Part shown: piece by piece, positions 33,647 through 44,263 of the stretch
Layout of the letters: every line of letters starts with the position of its first letter
Position numbering within the stretch: the stretch's first letter is position 1
Assembly: GCA_024345305.1 (NCBI GenBank)
Contig: BRON01000004.1
Coordinates: 1,240,001 to 1,304,000, forward strand
Reading direction: 5' to 3'
Origin: Mrakia gelida
Taxonomy: Eukaryota; Basidiomycota; Tremellomycetes; Cystofilobasidiales; Mrakiaceae
Length of the DNA: 64,000 bases
Program-made: the position numbers and the translations under genes
The notes under the pieces: generated by a model
Database searches by the model: none
Told to the model about the DNA's origin: nothing
Seen by the model: the letters and a program-made list of their open reading frames with translations, nothing else

Positions 33647-36600
33647 TCACAGACTCCAAATCTTGACCAACGAATCCTTCCCTCCCGACACCATGTACCG
33701 ATCCTGGTACCGAAGTCGCTCGGCAGGGAGGATGTGTCCGTTGGTTCGAAGAGTGGTATGTTGGCGAGAGGTTCGGTTGTAGTTCTGAACAGGCGGGAAA
33801 GAGAGAGGGAACGACGTGGCGAAGGGAAAGGGAGATGGGAATCAGTTCGACGCGTCGCGAGAGAACACGATCTCTCGAAGACCTGATGGCGACGAGGTCG
33901 AAACGAGGACACAGAAAGAAGGCTCACCTCGATTCCATTCTCTCCAGTACAGGCGAGGATCTTGCGAGTGTCGAACTGGAGGGAAGTGACGGGGAACTCG
34001 TACTTGAGGACGTCCGAGACGGTTCCGGTTCGAAGATCCCAGATCTGAACGAGCGGAAGGAAGTAAGGCGACGGTGAAGAAGAAGTGGATGAGAGTCAAC
34101 AATCTTCGTTCGTGGAGAGCGAGTCTAGGGGAGGCCGAGGGAAGGCGAAGGAGGACGAAAGGACGCACCCGAATCGTCTTGTCGAGACTCCCACTGATCA
34201 CGTGCATCTCGTCGAACTGGATCGAAGTGACAGGTCCAGTGTGTCCGATGAGGGTTCGATGAGCTTGACCCGTTCGCACTGCAAGAAGAAGAGCGATGAA
34301 AAGAGAAAGGAGAAGCGAAAGGAGACGCGTCAGTTCGCTTCTCTCGCGCATCCATACCCTCCGTCGCTCGAGACTTCTCGAGACAAGGCCAGATGGAACT
34401 CACTATCCCACATCCTCACTCCACCATCTCCACTCCCACTCGCCAGCGCATACCCCCAGAACTGCACTCCTCCCACGAAATCCTGATACATCTCCCAGCT
34501 CCCATCCGCGAACGGTGGAGTTGGCACAGCGAACGTCCCACTCGTTACACTCAGGAGGGAAGCACCGCTGAGGAGAGATCCGGGAGTGTCGGCGAAGGAG
34601 GAGGTGCGACGACGGTTTTCAGTGGAAGGTCGAGAGGACGAGGAGGAAGAGGGAGGAGCGGGAGGGTTTGAGATGGCCCAGAGGATGTCCATGGTGAGGA
34701 CGCATTGACCGGTGTTGACGTCCCATTGACGGATGGTCTTGTCGGAGGAGCCGGTGACCTGAGGAAAGAGGGAGAGAAAGAACGAAGGCGAGAGAGTCAG
34801 CGTCCGTTTCCTCGAGACCGACGACGCGTCCTCGAACGAACGAACACCCGCCACGTCGGAAGGAGAGACGAGACTCACCAAGCACCCATCCTCATAATAC
34901 AGACTCGTCACACTCTTGCTGTGTCCCTCCAACGTTCTCACACAAGGATTCGGAGCTCCTCCTCCTCCAGCTCCGTTCTCGACCTCTCCCTCCTCGGCCT
35001 CTGCAGCTCCTCCCTCCTCGGACATCATCATCCCGTTCGCAGCCGCCGCCCTCGCAGCATTACTGCTTTCCAGCACTCCTCCACCGCCACCAATCCGAGA
35101 AGACTGAGCAGCGTCGAGAAGCGAGTCCTCGTAGTCCTCGACGAGTCGAAGATCCCAGAGTCGGATGTTCCCGTCGGCGCCTCCCGTGAGGCAGAGTTGG
35201 TCGTCGGCTTGGATGGCTTTGACGGTTCCTGAGAGGTTCGAGGCAGACGAGGCGAAGATAGAAGGGAAAACAGTCAGAAAGGAAGGCGGGGACGAGAGGT
35301 AGAAGGCAAAGACACGAAGGACGAACCGAGATGACCTCTCAGACGTCCAGTCTCCTCGCCGCTGCACAGATCCCAAACTCGAACGGTGTCGTCCGTAGCA
35401 GCTGTAACGAGCGTTCCGTAAGGTTCCGAGAAGTCGAGAGCGGTGATCGAGCCGGTGTGGTTGCTCAGAGTCTGTTTCGAGTCGAGTCGCGGCGAGGGCC
35501 AAGTCAGCAAGGCGTCCGAGTTCAGAAGCGAGGAGACGAGATCGAAAGGAGCACTAACCATGAAAGCCATCCCCGATGGCAGATCGTCGTGTTCCGATGG
35601 GAGGAAGGCGGGTCCTGAGTGAGGAGGGAGGGAAGGGAAAGAGCAAAGGGAGAGTCAGCTTCTCGACGCGACGAACTCAACCCTTCGAACCGTGCTCACA
35701 CGGAACTCACCTTTCCTTCTCCTAGAAGGTATCGATCCTCCAGCTCCGACTCCTCCAGATCCCGTCGACGAAAGCCCCTTGACCGTCTCAGGAGTCATCG
35801 TGAACAGCCGATCTCGAATGCCTTCGACTGATCAAGCGAGCAAAACCGAAAGCGAAGGATCGGAAAAGAGGTCAGCTCGAGGTCGTCGTTCGTACGGTAG
35901 AGCTTGGACGATGGTGTACGACAGAAGATGCGGAACGAGGGAGTGGGCAAAGAAAGTTTAGAAGGACTCACGTTCATCCTCCAACTCCAAATCCTGCTCC
36001 CTGAGCTTCAGAATCCCATCCTCCAACTCGGACCGTATCGCGTCCAGAGCAGCAATCTTCGCTTGCACTTCATCGATCTCCGACTTGAGAAGAGACTGTT
36101 GAACCCATCCGCGAAACCCACAGAAGCAAGGACTGTCAGCCGTCCATCATCGTGGTCGTCGAATCGGGTGAGCTCGAGCTCAACCTCCCAACCAAACACG
36201 AGAACGACTCACCTTCCTCACGACGATATTCTCTCTATCCCAGCCAATCTCCTCCTCCATCTTCAGCAGCTCTTCCCTCCCCAACCCTCCAATCCCTGCT
36301 TCCTTCTTGCCAGCTCCTCCCAAAGCTTTCTCCCTCTTCCTCCTCCTCCTCTCCTTCCCCGTCATCGCCATCCCTCCCTCCCCTCCTCCCTCTCCCTCCG
36401 TCACCTCCTCCGACTCTCCCAGTAACCCTCGACTCTCCATCCCCAGCTTCTTCAACCCGAGCCCTTTGCCCGACACTCCCAGCTCCTTGGTCGCGTGTCC
36501 TCCTCGAACTTTGCGTCGTCTCTCCTTGCCCTTCTCCGAGCTCGGAACGGTCGCTTGGAAACCTCGAAGCAACGAGACTTGAGGTTGCTGCTGCGAGAAG

Positions 36601-36815
36601 GAAGGGCCAGGGGATTCTGGAATGTAGGTTGAGAGTAAGGAGGGGATGTTTTCTAGGATTTGGAGGGATGTTGAGGTTGTCCTACGGGGGAAGGAGGGGA
36701 AGGAGGCGATCTTGGAGATAGTCGAGGAGGGGAGTCCGCGACCGAGCGCTTGAGAGGAGGAGGAAGGACGAGAGGAGGAGGACGAAGCCGCAGAGGCGAT
36801 GAACCGAGGAGTCAT
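33647..36815 (-). CDS. MDV1: Mitochondrial fission WD40 adaptor Mdv1
   Basis: This links Fis1 on the mitochondrial outer membrane to the dynamin Dnm1 during mitochondrial and peroxisomal division. The N-terminal 230 residues are Ser/Arg-rich. A coiled coil follows ([20 protein letters not shown], then [18 protein letters not shown]), as expected for the homodimerising middle. Seven WD repeats follow: [14 protein letters not shown] ending VRVWDL, GHLGTVKAIQ ending [17 protein letters not shown] ending IRQWDV, a fourth ending [17 protein letters not shown] ending [16 protein letters not shown], and the last ending VKIWSL. The final repeats with [20 protein letters not shown] and [16 protein letters not shown] are characteristic of Mdv1/Caf4. 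Two low-complexity insertions lie between WD repeats 2-3 and 3-4. The ATG used is at 36813-36815; an upstream in-frame exon exists. Confidence 0.9.
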
Positions 36816-37574
36816 GATCGTTGGAGCCACTGCACAACCATCGAAACGAGAGCGAGAAAGCGAGAGGAGGAAGAGGAAGACGAGGGAGGGTGGAGAGGAG
36901 GGAAGAGGGAAGAGAGCAAGATGGGGCAAGAAGGTGAGCATCATCCCTCCTTTGACACGAGCTCTGAGAGAAACGAGAGATGGACTCACTCTCGTTGAGG
37001 ATTCTCTCTCCACCTGAAGACCAGGTTGCTCCTATTCCTCTGAGTACTGCGAGATGAGAGGGAGCGTTGTTGTCTGTGATGGGATCGAGAGCTGAAGAGA
37101 GGGGACGAGTATGCTGCCCTCCCTCCCTTTGCTCCTTCTGTCGGTGATGGAGGTGCGCAGGTCGATCAGGCATCGAGAGAGGAAGAAGTCCCTTCGACGA
37201 GGGAAGGCGAAGATGGAGGTTTTCGACCTGTTTTCGTCTGAGGGTGTGTTGAGCGTTGGAGGGAAGGAGTGGAAAGAGAGGAGGAGGAGGAGAGGAGGGG
37301 AAGGTCGGGAAAGAAGAGCTCGTTTTCAAGCTCCCTCCCTCGTCTGCCCTCTCTTCTTGCTCTTCAACCACCAGCGACGAAAAAAAGGAGCATACAGTCT
37401 CTCTCCCCATCCCCTTCCCTCTCCCCCTCGCTCTCTTGAAACTCGCTAGTCGAACCCCCTCATCGTTCGTCCACTCCTCCTTTTTGTCGACCTCGTCGCT
37501 CCCTTCTCCTTCCCTCCCTCCTCCTTCTCCCTTCCCTTCTCGAGCTGACCTTCGACCTCGTTTGCTCTGTTCAG
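36816..37574. promoter_or_regulatory. Divergent promoter region of MDV1 and the 37575 gene
   Basis: This 759-bp region serves both genes. On the minus strand, 36990-37190 contains an in-frame open exon that splices to MDV1 exon 1 (donor at about 36989, acceptor at about 36829), so part may be MDV1 coding or 5' UTR. The 37320-37560 half is C/T-rich. Confidence 0.4.
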
Positions 37575-38739
37575 ATGCGAATCTCCCTTCCTCTCCGCTG
37601 GGTCGCTCCTAACCCTAATCCTGTTCGACCTACGATCACCCAGGTCTACGGCTACTTGAACCAACATGTCGACCTGAAACTTCAGCTCGACGAGCAGGTC
37701 GAATCCATCACCTTCCTCATCAGAACCTACAAAAACGATCGCGCAGTCAAGTAAGCACATCCCATCCATACATTATCACTCTCTCTAACCTCTGAGCAAA
37801 AGCTAATCCACTTGCCTTGTTTCTGTCGCTTTCGCAGGCCGATGAAGTTGAACCGATTCCTCTCACCTCGCAAGATCAACCCTCGTCGCCCCTTCCCTCT
37901 CAACCAGCTCGCCTACCAGAACCCCAACGTCCAGTTCGACTTCCAGGACAGGGAGAGCAAGCATCCTGATCGAGTAGAGGATGGAGAAATGACGGAGGAG
38001 GAGGCCCTCTTGCTCAAGGCAGGACGAGGAGTCAACCCTGCAGAGACGGAGGAGCTCAGGTCAGAGGCTGAGACCCTGGTGAACCAGGAGGAGTTCGTTG
38101 ATGTCTACTTCCGTGAGTACAAGAGACGAGGCTCTATCAGGTGCTGGGGAATGAGCAAAGAGCTGGAGGCGAAAGTGCGAAGGAGGGCCGAGTCGAGATT
38201 TGAGGAAAGGAAGGGAATCGAAGCTGACCTTTTCCCTCCTTCCCTTCCTCCCTTCCTCTCTTTCCCTCCCTCCATCTCCCCTTCCTCGCAACCCTTCGCC
38301 CTACCAAGTCGACAACCCCACCCCCCTCCGCCTAAACATCACCCTCCTCAACCCAACCGAAACCGTCTCCCTCCTCACCTCCATCATCCCACCACCCTCA
38401 ACCTCAACCACCACCCTCTCCTCCGAACCCAACTCCTCCAACCTCGCCACCACCTCCCCCTCCGAACCCGCCACTTCCATCCCCCTCGGACAGGGCAAGG
38501 AACTCTGGGAACACGTCTGGAAGACGAGGAACCTCGATTCGGACAAGTCGTTGTACTTCTGGAGGGACGGACAGAGGTACTTGCAGAGGAGCAGGGAGGA
38601 GTTGGTCCAGATGGGAGTGAACGTGCCTGGACCGGGACTGCCGCAGGCGAAGAGGAAGTGGACGAATGGGGTGTTCACGTTGGGATCGAAGAAGGAGGTG
38701 GTGCACGAGGAGGGAGGGGAGAGCGCGACGACGGCGTAG
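37575..38739 (+). CDS. Putative mitochondrial ribosomal-type protein
   Basis: Three exons: 37575 to the donor near 37750, 37839 to 38122, and from about 38310 to TAG 38737-38739. The N-terminus MRISLPLRWVAPNPNPVRPT is basic with few acids, compatible with mitochondrial import. A weakly thioredoxin-like block follows, with VDLKLQLDEQVESITFLIRT and then FPLNQLAYQNPNVQFDFQD. The last resembles the LPRLKYHNP segment of the L51/S25/CI-B8 family found in mitoribosomal proteins and complex I. The C-terminal 150 residues are Thr/Ser/Pro-rich and then helical (GKELWEHVWKTRNLDSDKSL). I cannot name a subunit. The 190-bp second intron has a clear gctgacc branch site. An unrelated protein with a chance resemblance remains possible. 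Confidence 0.5.
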
Positions 38740-39233
38740 AGGGAGGGCGGGAGATGCAATGAAAATCGTACAGTTCACCTCATCACCTTTCTTTGGCGCT
38801 TGTGGATGCGAAAGAGAGGGTCTCCAGTGCTTCGTGTAAGCTATCATCAGCTGGGTGAGATCTCGATCTCGGCGAGGGAGCGAGACGAGCGAGTAGACGA
38901 ACGCGACTCATCAGCCCTTCAATTGCTCTCTCTTCGTGAGTCAACTTTCTTTCCTCTTTGCATATTGCTCGCATACACGTCTGACTTTCCACTCCTTCTT
39001 CACATACCCATCTCACTGGCAGAGCTATAAAAACTTCCTAAAGCCACGCGGCAGCCTCTTTTCCCTGCCTCGCGTGGGTCGACTCCTTCCAACCTACACG
39101 AGGGCTCGAAAACGTCGAAGCGTGTTCTCGTCCTCATCGTCCTCCCTCAAAAAGGGCTTCCTTCCTTCCCCCTCTTTCGCTCTTCCCTCTCAACCACCGC
39201 CCACCCTCCCCCACTCCATTCCTCGTCTAGAAC
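38740..39233. other. Intergenic region upstream of the acidic orphan gene
   Basis: This is about 490 bp without coding potential. The last 100 bp before ATG 39234 are strongly C/T-rich, typical of promoters in this window. Confidence 0.4.
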
Positions 39234-40062
39234 ATGTCCTCCTCCTCCTCCTCTAAACGCTTCATCCCTCGTCAAAACAACGTCGAGCAAAACGTCGAGC
39301 TCACCGACGCGGTCTCGTTCCTCATCTCCACTCCCGCTAAGTCCACCTCCGCCGCTGCCAACGAGGACGAAACGGAGGATGCAGACTTCAGCTTCCAGTC
39401 TGAGGACCAGACTTACTCTGATGAGGAGGAGGAAGAGGAAGAGGAGGGAGGGATGGAGGAGGACGAGTTGCCCCCGCCTGTGGTGGTTTGGAGGTGCGTC
39501 TCGCTCGTCTTCCTTCCCTCCACTCCCTCCCATCTTTCTCGCTCGCTAACTGACCCCCTCCGTTTTGATTTCGCATATCGCTCAGAATCCCAGCCCACAT
39601 CCCAACCGCTCCAGGGTTCAACACCTTCGCTCTAGACCCCGCCGCCCGAGAGACTCAAGAGGACGACGCATACATCGCTTTGCGGACTAAGGAGATCGAG
39701 GAGGAGTATCGAAGGAAGGTTGAGCAACTCAAGAAGGCGGAGGAGGGGATGGGAGAGGAGGAGAGTGAGAGTGATGAGGATTTTGAGGCGAGTGAGGTGA
39801 GTTTCGACGACGCGTGCGTCTCGTTCCGTTTCGAGAGAGAGTCGGGCTGACTTTCGCGCCCCTCTTCCTTCTCTTTGACAGAGCTCGGACTCGGAAGATA
39901 ATAGCGAGATGGGAGATGCGGAGATGATGGATGAGGAGGTTGAAGGGTTGAGGGAGGAGAGGATGGAGAAGATGGTGAGCTAGTAAATGGCTCGAGCTCG
40001 GTCGGTTGGTTGGAGGCAGGACGGAAGCTGACTTTGACTCCTTCGCTCTTCAGGCTCTCTAA
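39234..40062 (+). CDS. Acidic Ser/Glu-rich orphan protein
   Basis: Four exons (last one only GCTCTCTAA, 40054-40062) encode about 205 residues starting MSSSSSSKRFIPRQNNVEQN. I do not recognise it. It is dominated by acidic runs (YSDEEEEEEEEGG, EESESDEDFEASE, SSDSEDNSEMGDAEM) and two short conserved-looking blocks: VELTDAVSFLISTPAK near the start, and the block with IPAHIPTAPGFNTFALDPAA followed by a charged helix (TKEIEEEYRRKVEQLKKAEE). Long acidic runs are common in nucleolar and chromatin proteins, but no domain supports that here. The 3' end lies about 320 bp from inverted repeat copy B. Confidence 0.65.
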
Positions 40063-40377
40063 TATCGTATAGGTGGTGCCTCGTACACACCGAGTTCTGG
40101 GTTTCGATTGCTTCTGCGTTTCTCCTTCGTGCTCTTCGGCTTTCGACGCGTCCGTGTCTCCGTTTTGGTTCTTTCGTTTCGTTGTTCGATTTGCCTCTTT
40201 CCTTCTTTCGTGTGGGTTCTGTGACGATTCGAGACTTTCTTTGACACCTCTTCAGCGCCGTTACTTTCCACGATCTGACGGAAAGAAGAAAGGCTCGAAA
40301 AGAAAGACGCGTCGCGAGCGGCCGTCGAGATGGCTTGCTTTCGCGCCAAACTCGAAGACCAAGAGGCACTCAGCGCA

Positions 40378-42455
40378 GCAAAAAGCTAAGGGTCTGGAAG
40401 ATAAGCTATCACGTCGAGGAGTTGAACCAGCGACCTAAACTACTGTAGGGGTCATCCCTGCGACCGAAGAGGAGACGGATACGGAAACGGAAAACCGAGA
40501 AAGGGACGAGGTGTTGCACGATGGGCTATTCCCCGTCCCTGGAATGAGCTCTCTTCATTCTCGTTATACCCTCAAAGTGCGAATTCTCGCGCACGTCTTC
40601 ATCGTCTTCAAAACAGGGTCTCTGTTCTTGCAGAGAGAGCTTGAGCGAGCGGAGTCGACGCGCGAGGGCTCAGCGCGTCGAGTGGGTCAAGTCGGAGTTC
40701 TGATGATGATCCCGTCTTCAGGAGTCGGTCTGGAAGTTTTCTACGGTCTTTCAGCGACAGAGTTGTTTGAAGAGCGTACATCGGGCCAGGAAGCGAGAGG
40801 GACCGATCTCGAGAAGCCGTTCAGCAGCTTTTGGAGCATCGCAGGGCCGCGAAGTCCTAGGAAACTGTGTCGACTGAAGTTCCCAAGAGATTACAAGAAC
40901 GGCGTATCAGCCTTCGTTTCTAGAATCTCGAGAGAGAGAGAAGGAGAAGCTCGTCGTTCGCGGGCTGAAAGGGAAGAGACGAGATGAGCTCGCCTTGTCC
41001 TGCCTTCGTTTCACCTCAACCCAACACGACCAAGGCCCTCTGAGCTCGAGGATGCTGAGAGGTCCCTCTTCTCTTCTATACCATCAGCAGGGTCCCCTCG
41101 CACTCCTCCCACTCCTCGAGCCATCCTCGCTCCAGCCCCTCCCTCCAGCAGTCTTGAGCTCGAAGAAGACTCGACGTCCCTCCGCCTCCTTCCCTCTCCA
41201 TCCGAGACGTCCCTCTATCCTCCGACTCGACTCCATCACTCTCCTCGACCACTCCTGGCTTGCGAGGAGCTTCAGGAGTTTACACAACGAGGCTCATCAC
41301 CGATAAGGCATCCTCGTCAGTCGAGGAGCAACGTCCTCGACCTCTCCTCCCTGATCGACCTCGACCTCCTCCCTCCCCTTCCACCTCACGCCCTCCCCTC
41401 CTTCCGCCTTCCGCGACTGAATTCACCTGACGGAAGCCTCCGGATGTGCTCCCTGGGTCCTGTATGTGCTGGGTAACCTGTCGAAAAGGAGGAAGAAGGG
41501 GATGAAGGTGAGTTCGCGCTTCCTTCTTCTTCCGAGCTCAAGGTCAGCTCCGTCGAACTTGAACCTCCATCCTCTCCCTTCTTGACTTCTAACCCTAGCA
41601 CATCATCCTCAGCTTCTGTCCCACCCCATCGACCCTCGGCTTCCCTCCGCTTCGTCCCCCTCACGACGCCAGCAACAGGAGCTTCGACTCGACGCTGCGA
41701 CCTCCCGCCCCCTCGCCTCCTCCCCTTCAGTCTCGACCTCCTCCCCCTTCACAACCCTCCAGCGGCTTCAATCTCGCTCTTCAGCCCTCAGACGGAGGCC
41801 ACCAGCATCCTCCTTCTCCAAACACAGCACCGTTGTCGCTTTCCTTCGAGAGGGGGAGCACGACCATCGGTTCGACAGTCGACTCGTCCTTCAGCGAGAC
41901 ACCCGTCGTCGTCGTCGTGCTGGAGGAGGATGAGGAAGACGACGAAGGTTGAGGAGGGGTGGAGAACAGGTGAGGGTGTTCCATGCGTGCTCTGCTGACG
42001 AAGAAGAGGAGGAGGTCAGCTTCGGCTACTCGTCCTTTCTTCTTGCCCTAATCAGAGTCGCGTTGCTCGACTCCTCTTCCCTCCTCTTTTCCACCCCGAC
42101 ATCCCACCTCCACCCTTCCACCAACAGCGGAACGGACTCACTCTCCTTTTACCCGCCGCCGTCGACCTCCCCTTCGCCACTCCTTTGCCCAACAACGCCA
42201 ACGACGACGCCGGCGACGATTCGCTCGCGTTCCGTCACATCCAGATCCGACTTTGACTTCTCCATCGCGTGCGCGATTGACCGATACCCATGAGAGGAGG
42301 ATACAGTCGTACTGAAGAGTGGCTGGGGAACCCTCGACGGCCAACGACGACGAAGCTGGAGGAGGGGAGGAAGGAAAGGGAAGCACGAGAGGTCAGCTTG
42401 GGTTCGATGAAGGAAGGGAGACGATAGCAGGTCTCATACATGTACGTACCTTCTG
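40378..42455 (+). repeat. Inverted dispersed repeat, copy B
   Basis: This is the longer copy of the element that appears reversed at 27035-28440. The left edge is the gcaaaaagctaag run after 40376; the right edge is near the gtacgtac element at 42440. It includes a plus-strand frame from 40511 to 40987 that is open here but broken in copy A. A shorter frame at about 41755-41952 (SSGFNLALQPSDG and onward) is preserved in copy A. Between about 41076 and 41723 lies sequence absent from A. The tRNA-like B box is at 40418-40428 on the minus strand. It shows no reverse transcriptase, transposase or obvious terminal repeats. Confidence 0.75.
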
Positions 42456-42618
42456 GTGACCGTCCTGGTGCTGGTATAGAGCGGGTTGAAGGGATCGCCT
42501 TGATGATGGAGGGTGGGAAAGGCACGACAGCGGAGAAGTTTTGGGGCACGAACGAGCCAGCTTACGAACGATCCTCTCTTGTTCGTACAAACAGAGCATA
42601 CTCTACACCAATCCAAAT

Positions 42619-43185
42619 CTAGTCCTTCCACTCGCCTTCCCTTCGCCTCCCGGAAACCTTCTCCCGCCTCGCTAAAACCCTCTCAAGTCGCAGCGTCGAC
42701 GGATCCTCCTCGTCCGCTTCAAAATCCTGCCTGGCGCGATTGCCTGGATCCCCAGCGAGAGAAGGGTCAGCTTTACTCCCTCGCTCGACCTCAAAGCTCT
42801 CGAATCGGACTCACGACGCGATCTCTTCGTTATGGAACCGGACTGCTGCCTTCTTCTCCTCACCGTCCAACGTCGGCCACGTCGAAGCTTCCCATTTCCT
42901 CAAACGCGACTTCTCCTTCCTGCTGAGGTCGTAGGCGACCAAGGACGGACGTTTGGCTCTGAGCCTGGTCGAAGGGTCGGGACTGGACGAGCCTGGATGA
43001 GGGTGGGAGGACGTCGCCAGGACTCCGAACTGATTGACGATGGGGAACGAGTTGACCGAGTTGTAGGTGCTGGAGGTGCTGGAGGTGCTGGAGCTCGAGG
43101 AGGACGAAGAGGTGGAGGTGCTGGAGCTGAAGGTGGTTCCGAAGACTCGGGAGATCCTAGACGAGAGGGAGGTTGGGGAAGACAT
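42619..43185 (-). CDS. Small Ser-rich orphan protein
   Basis: Two exons (about 42808-43185 and 42619-42743) join through a Ser codon to about 167 residues. The start MSSPTSLSSRISRVFGTT leads into a long Ser/Thr run, then a charged region with RKEKSRLRKWEASTWPTLDG and EKKAAVRFHNEEIAS. The tail is Arg/Glu-rich (ERVLARREKVSGRRREG) and ends EWKD at TAG 42619-42621. No domain is recognisable. The basic helix could bind nucleic acid or be mitochondrial, neither of which is shown. It starts about 170 bp beyond the right edge of repeat copy B. Confidence 0.5.
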
Positions 43186-44263
43186 GGGGAGGGAGGGAGC
43201 GCGGACGAAGGGTTGACTGTGAGTTGAGAGGGATGGTTGTTGATGAGGAGAGGGAAGAAGTATCCATCCTCTTTTATATCTCGAGGGAGAATGTGGTTGA
43301 GGGGAAGAACAAAGGGAGCTGGGAGGAGACCAGAACCTACTCCCCGTGGAGGAAGAGGGGAGGAGTCGAGGAAGCAGATCGAGACTCGGACTCGCGGTCG
43401 GTCACTTCACGTTTCTCGACAGGGGTTGAGCCTCGGTCTATTTTGCTTCCAATCTCATCAAACCTTCTTTCCTTACACACCTCAGCCGTTCAGCACGATC
43501 TGAGTACCAAGAGACTCGAAACTGCGACGAGAAACGAAGCTGGCGAAAAGCTGAGGCCGACGCGTCTTTGTCGCGCGTCTCGCGAGACCCTCACCGACCT
43601 TCTCTTTCGCGGTGTTCGAAGAGGAAGGACGTTCTCGAACCTTTACTTGTATCAAATACCCGACCCTTTCTCGTGGCTTCTGCGGCAAGAGAGGAGGCAA
43701 AAGGGGACGAAGGACGACTCGGTGTCGAGCCTCTTCCCGATCGTGCAAACTCCGACCTCCGACCTCCGTTGCTCCTTGTCCTACCATCTTCCTTCCCCTT
43801 CTTTTCAAGATGAGTATACCTCCACCTTAGTCTCAGCAGCTGACACAGAGTTCTCGCACGACCTACCGAAACAGAAGGCTCGACTGCTTTCGCAAACGCG
43901 TCGACTTTCTTTTTCGCTCTTTCGCTTCTCGCTTCGAAGTCGCCTTTCCAACTCGCACCTCGAGCTCTTTCACTACTCGCTCAGTTACGTAGGCTTCTCG
44001 CACGCACCCTCCCCCGGGGATCCAAAGCAATCACGTCGATTGCAATCTTCGAAGAGCGGCCGAGCGATGTCCTGAAGGCGAGGTCCTTCGTCCAGATCGC
44101 CAGACTCAGTCTCTGAGATGGACTCTCCTTTACTCGATGTATCCACAGGGAGAAAACTTATCGATCGTGAAAGTTCGTCAAAGAAGATAGACTGGACAAG
44201 GAAGAAGAAACACAAACTGAGCCAAACTAAATCGCGCGACGTGTCTTCGACTCTTCCCTCGCC
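43186..44263. other. Gene-poor gap
   Basis: This is about 1.1 kb between two minus-strand genes. A long plus-strand frame (43173-44075) is open but has no recognisable sequence, start context or splice structure, and I treat it as chance. ACGCGT motifs occur at 43561 and 43899. It is probably UTR, promoter of the small gene, and decayed DNA. Confidence 0.4.

Noticed and set aside
40511..40987. 158-codon frame in repeat copy B as a new gene
   Set aside because: The matching part of copy A is interrupted by a stop, and many differences between the copies change amino acids, so coding constraint is unlikely.
43173..44075. 300-codon plus-strand frame in the gap after the small orphan gene
   Set aside because: No recognisable motif or splice structure, and it starts inside another gene's first exon on the opposite strand.
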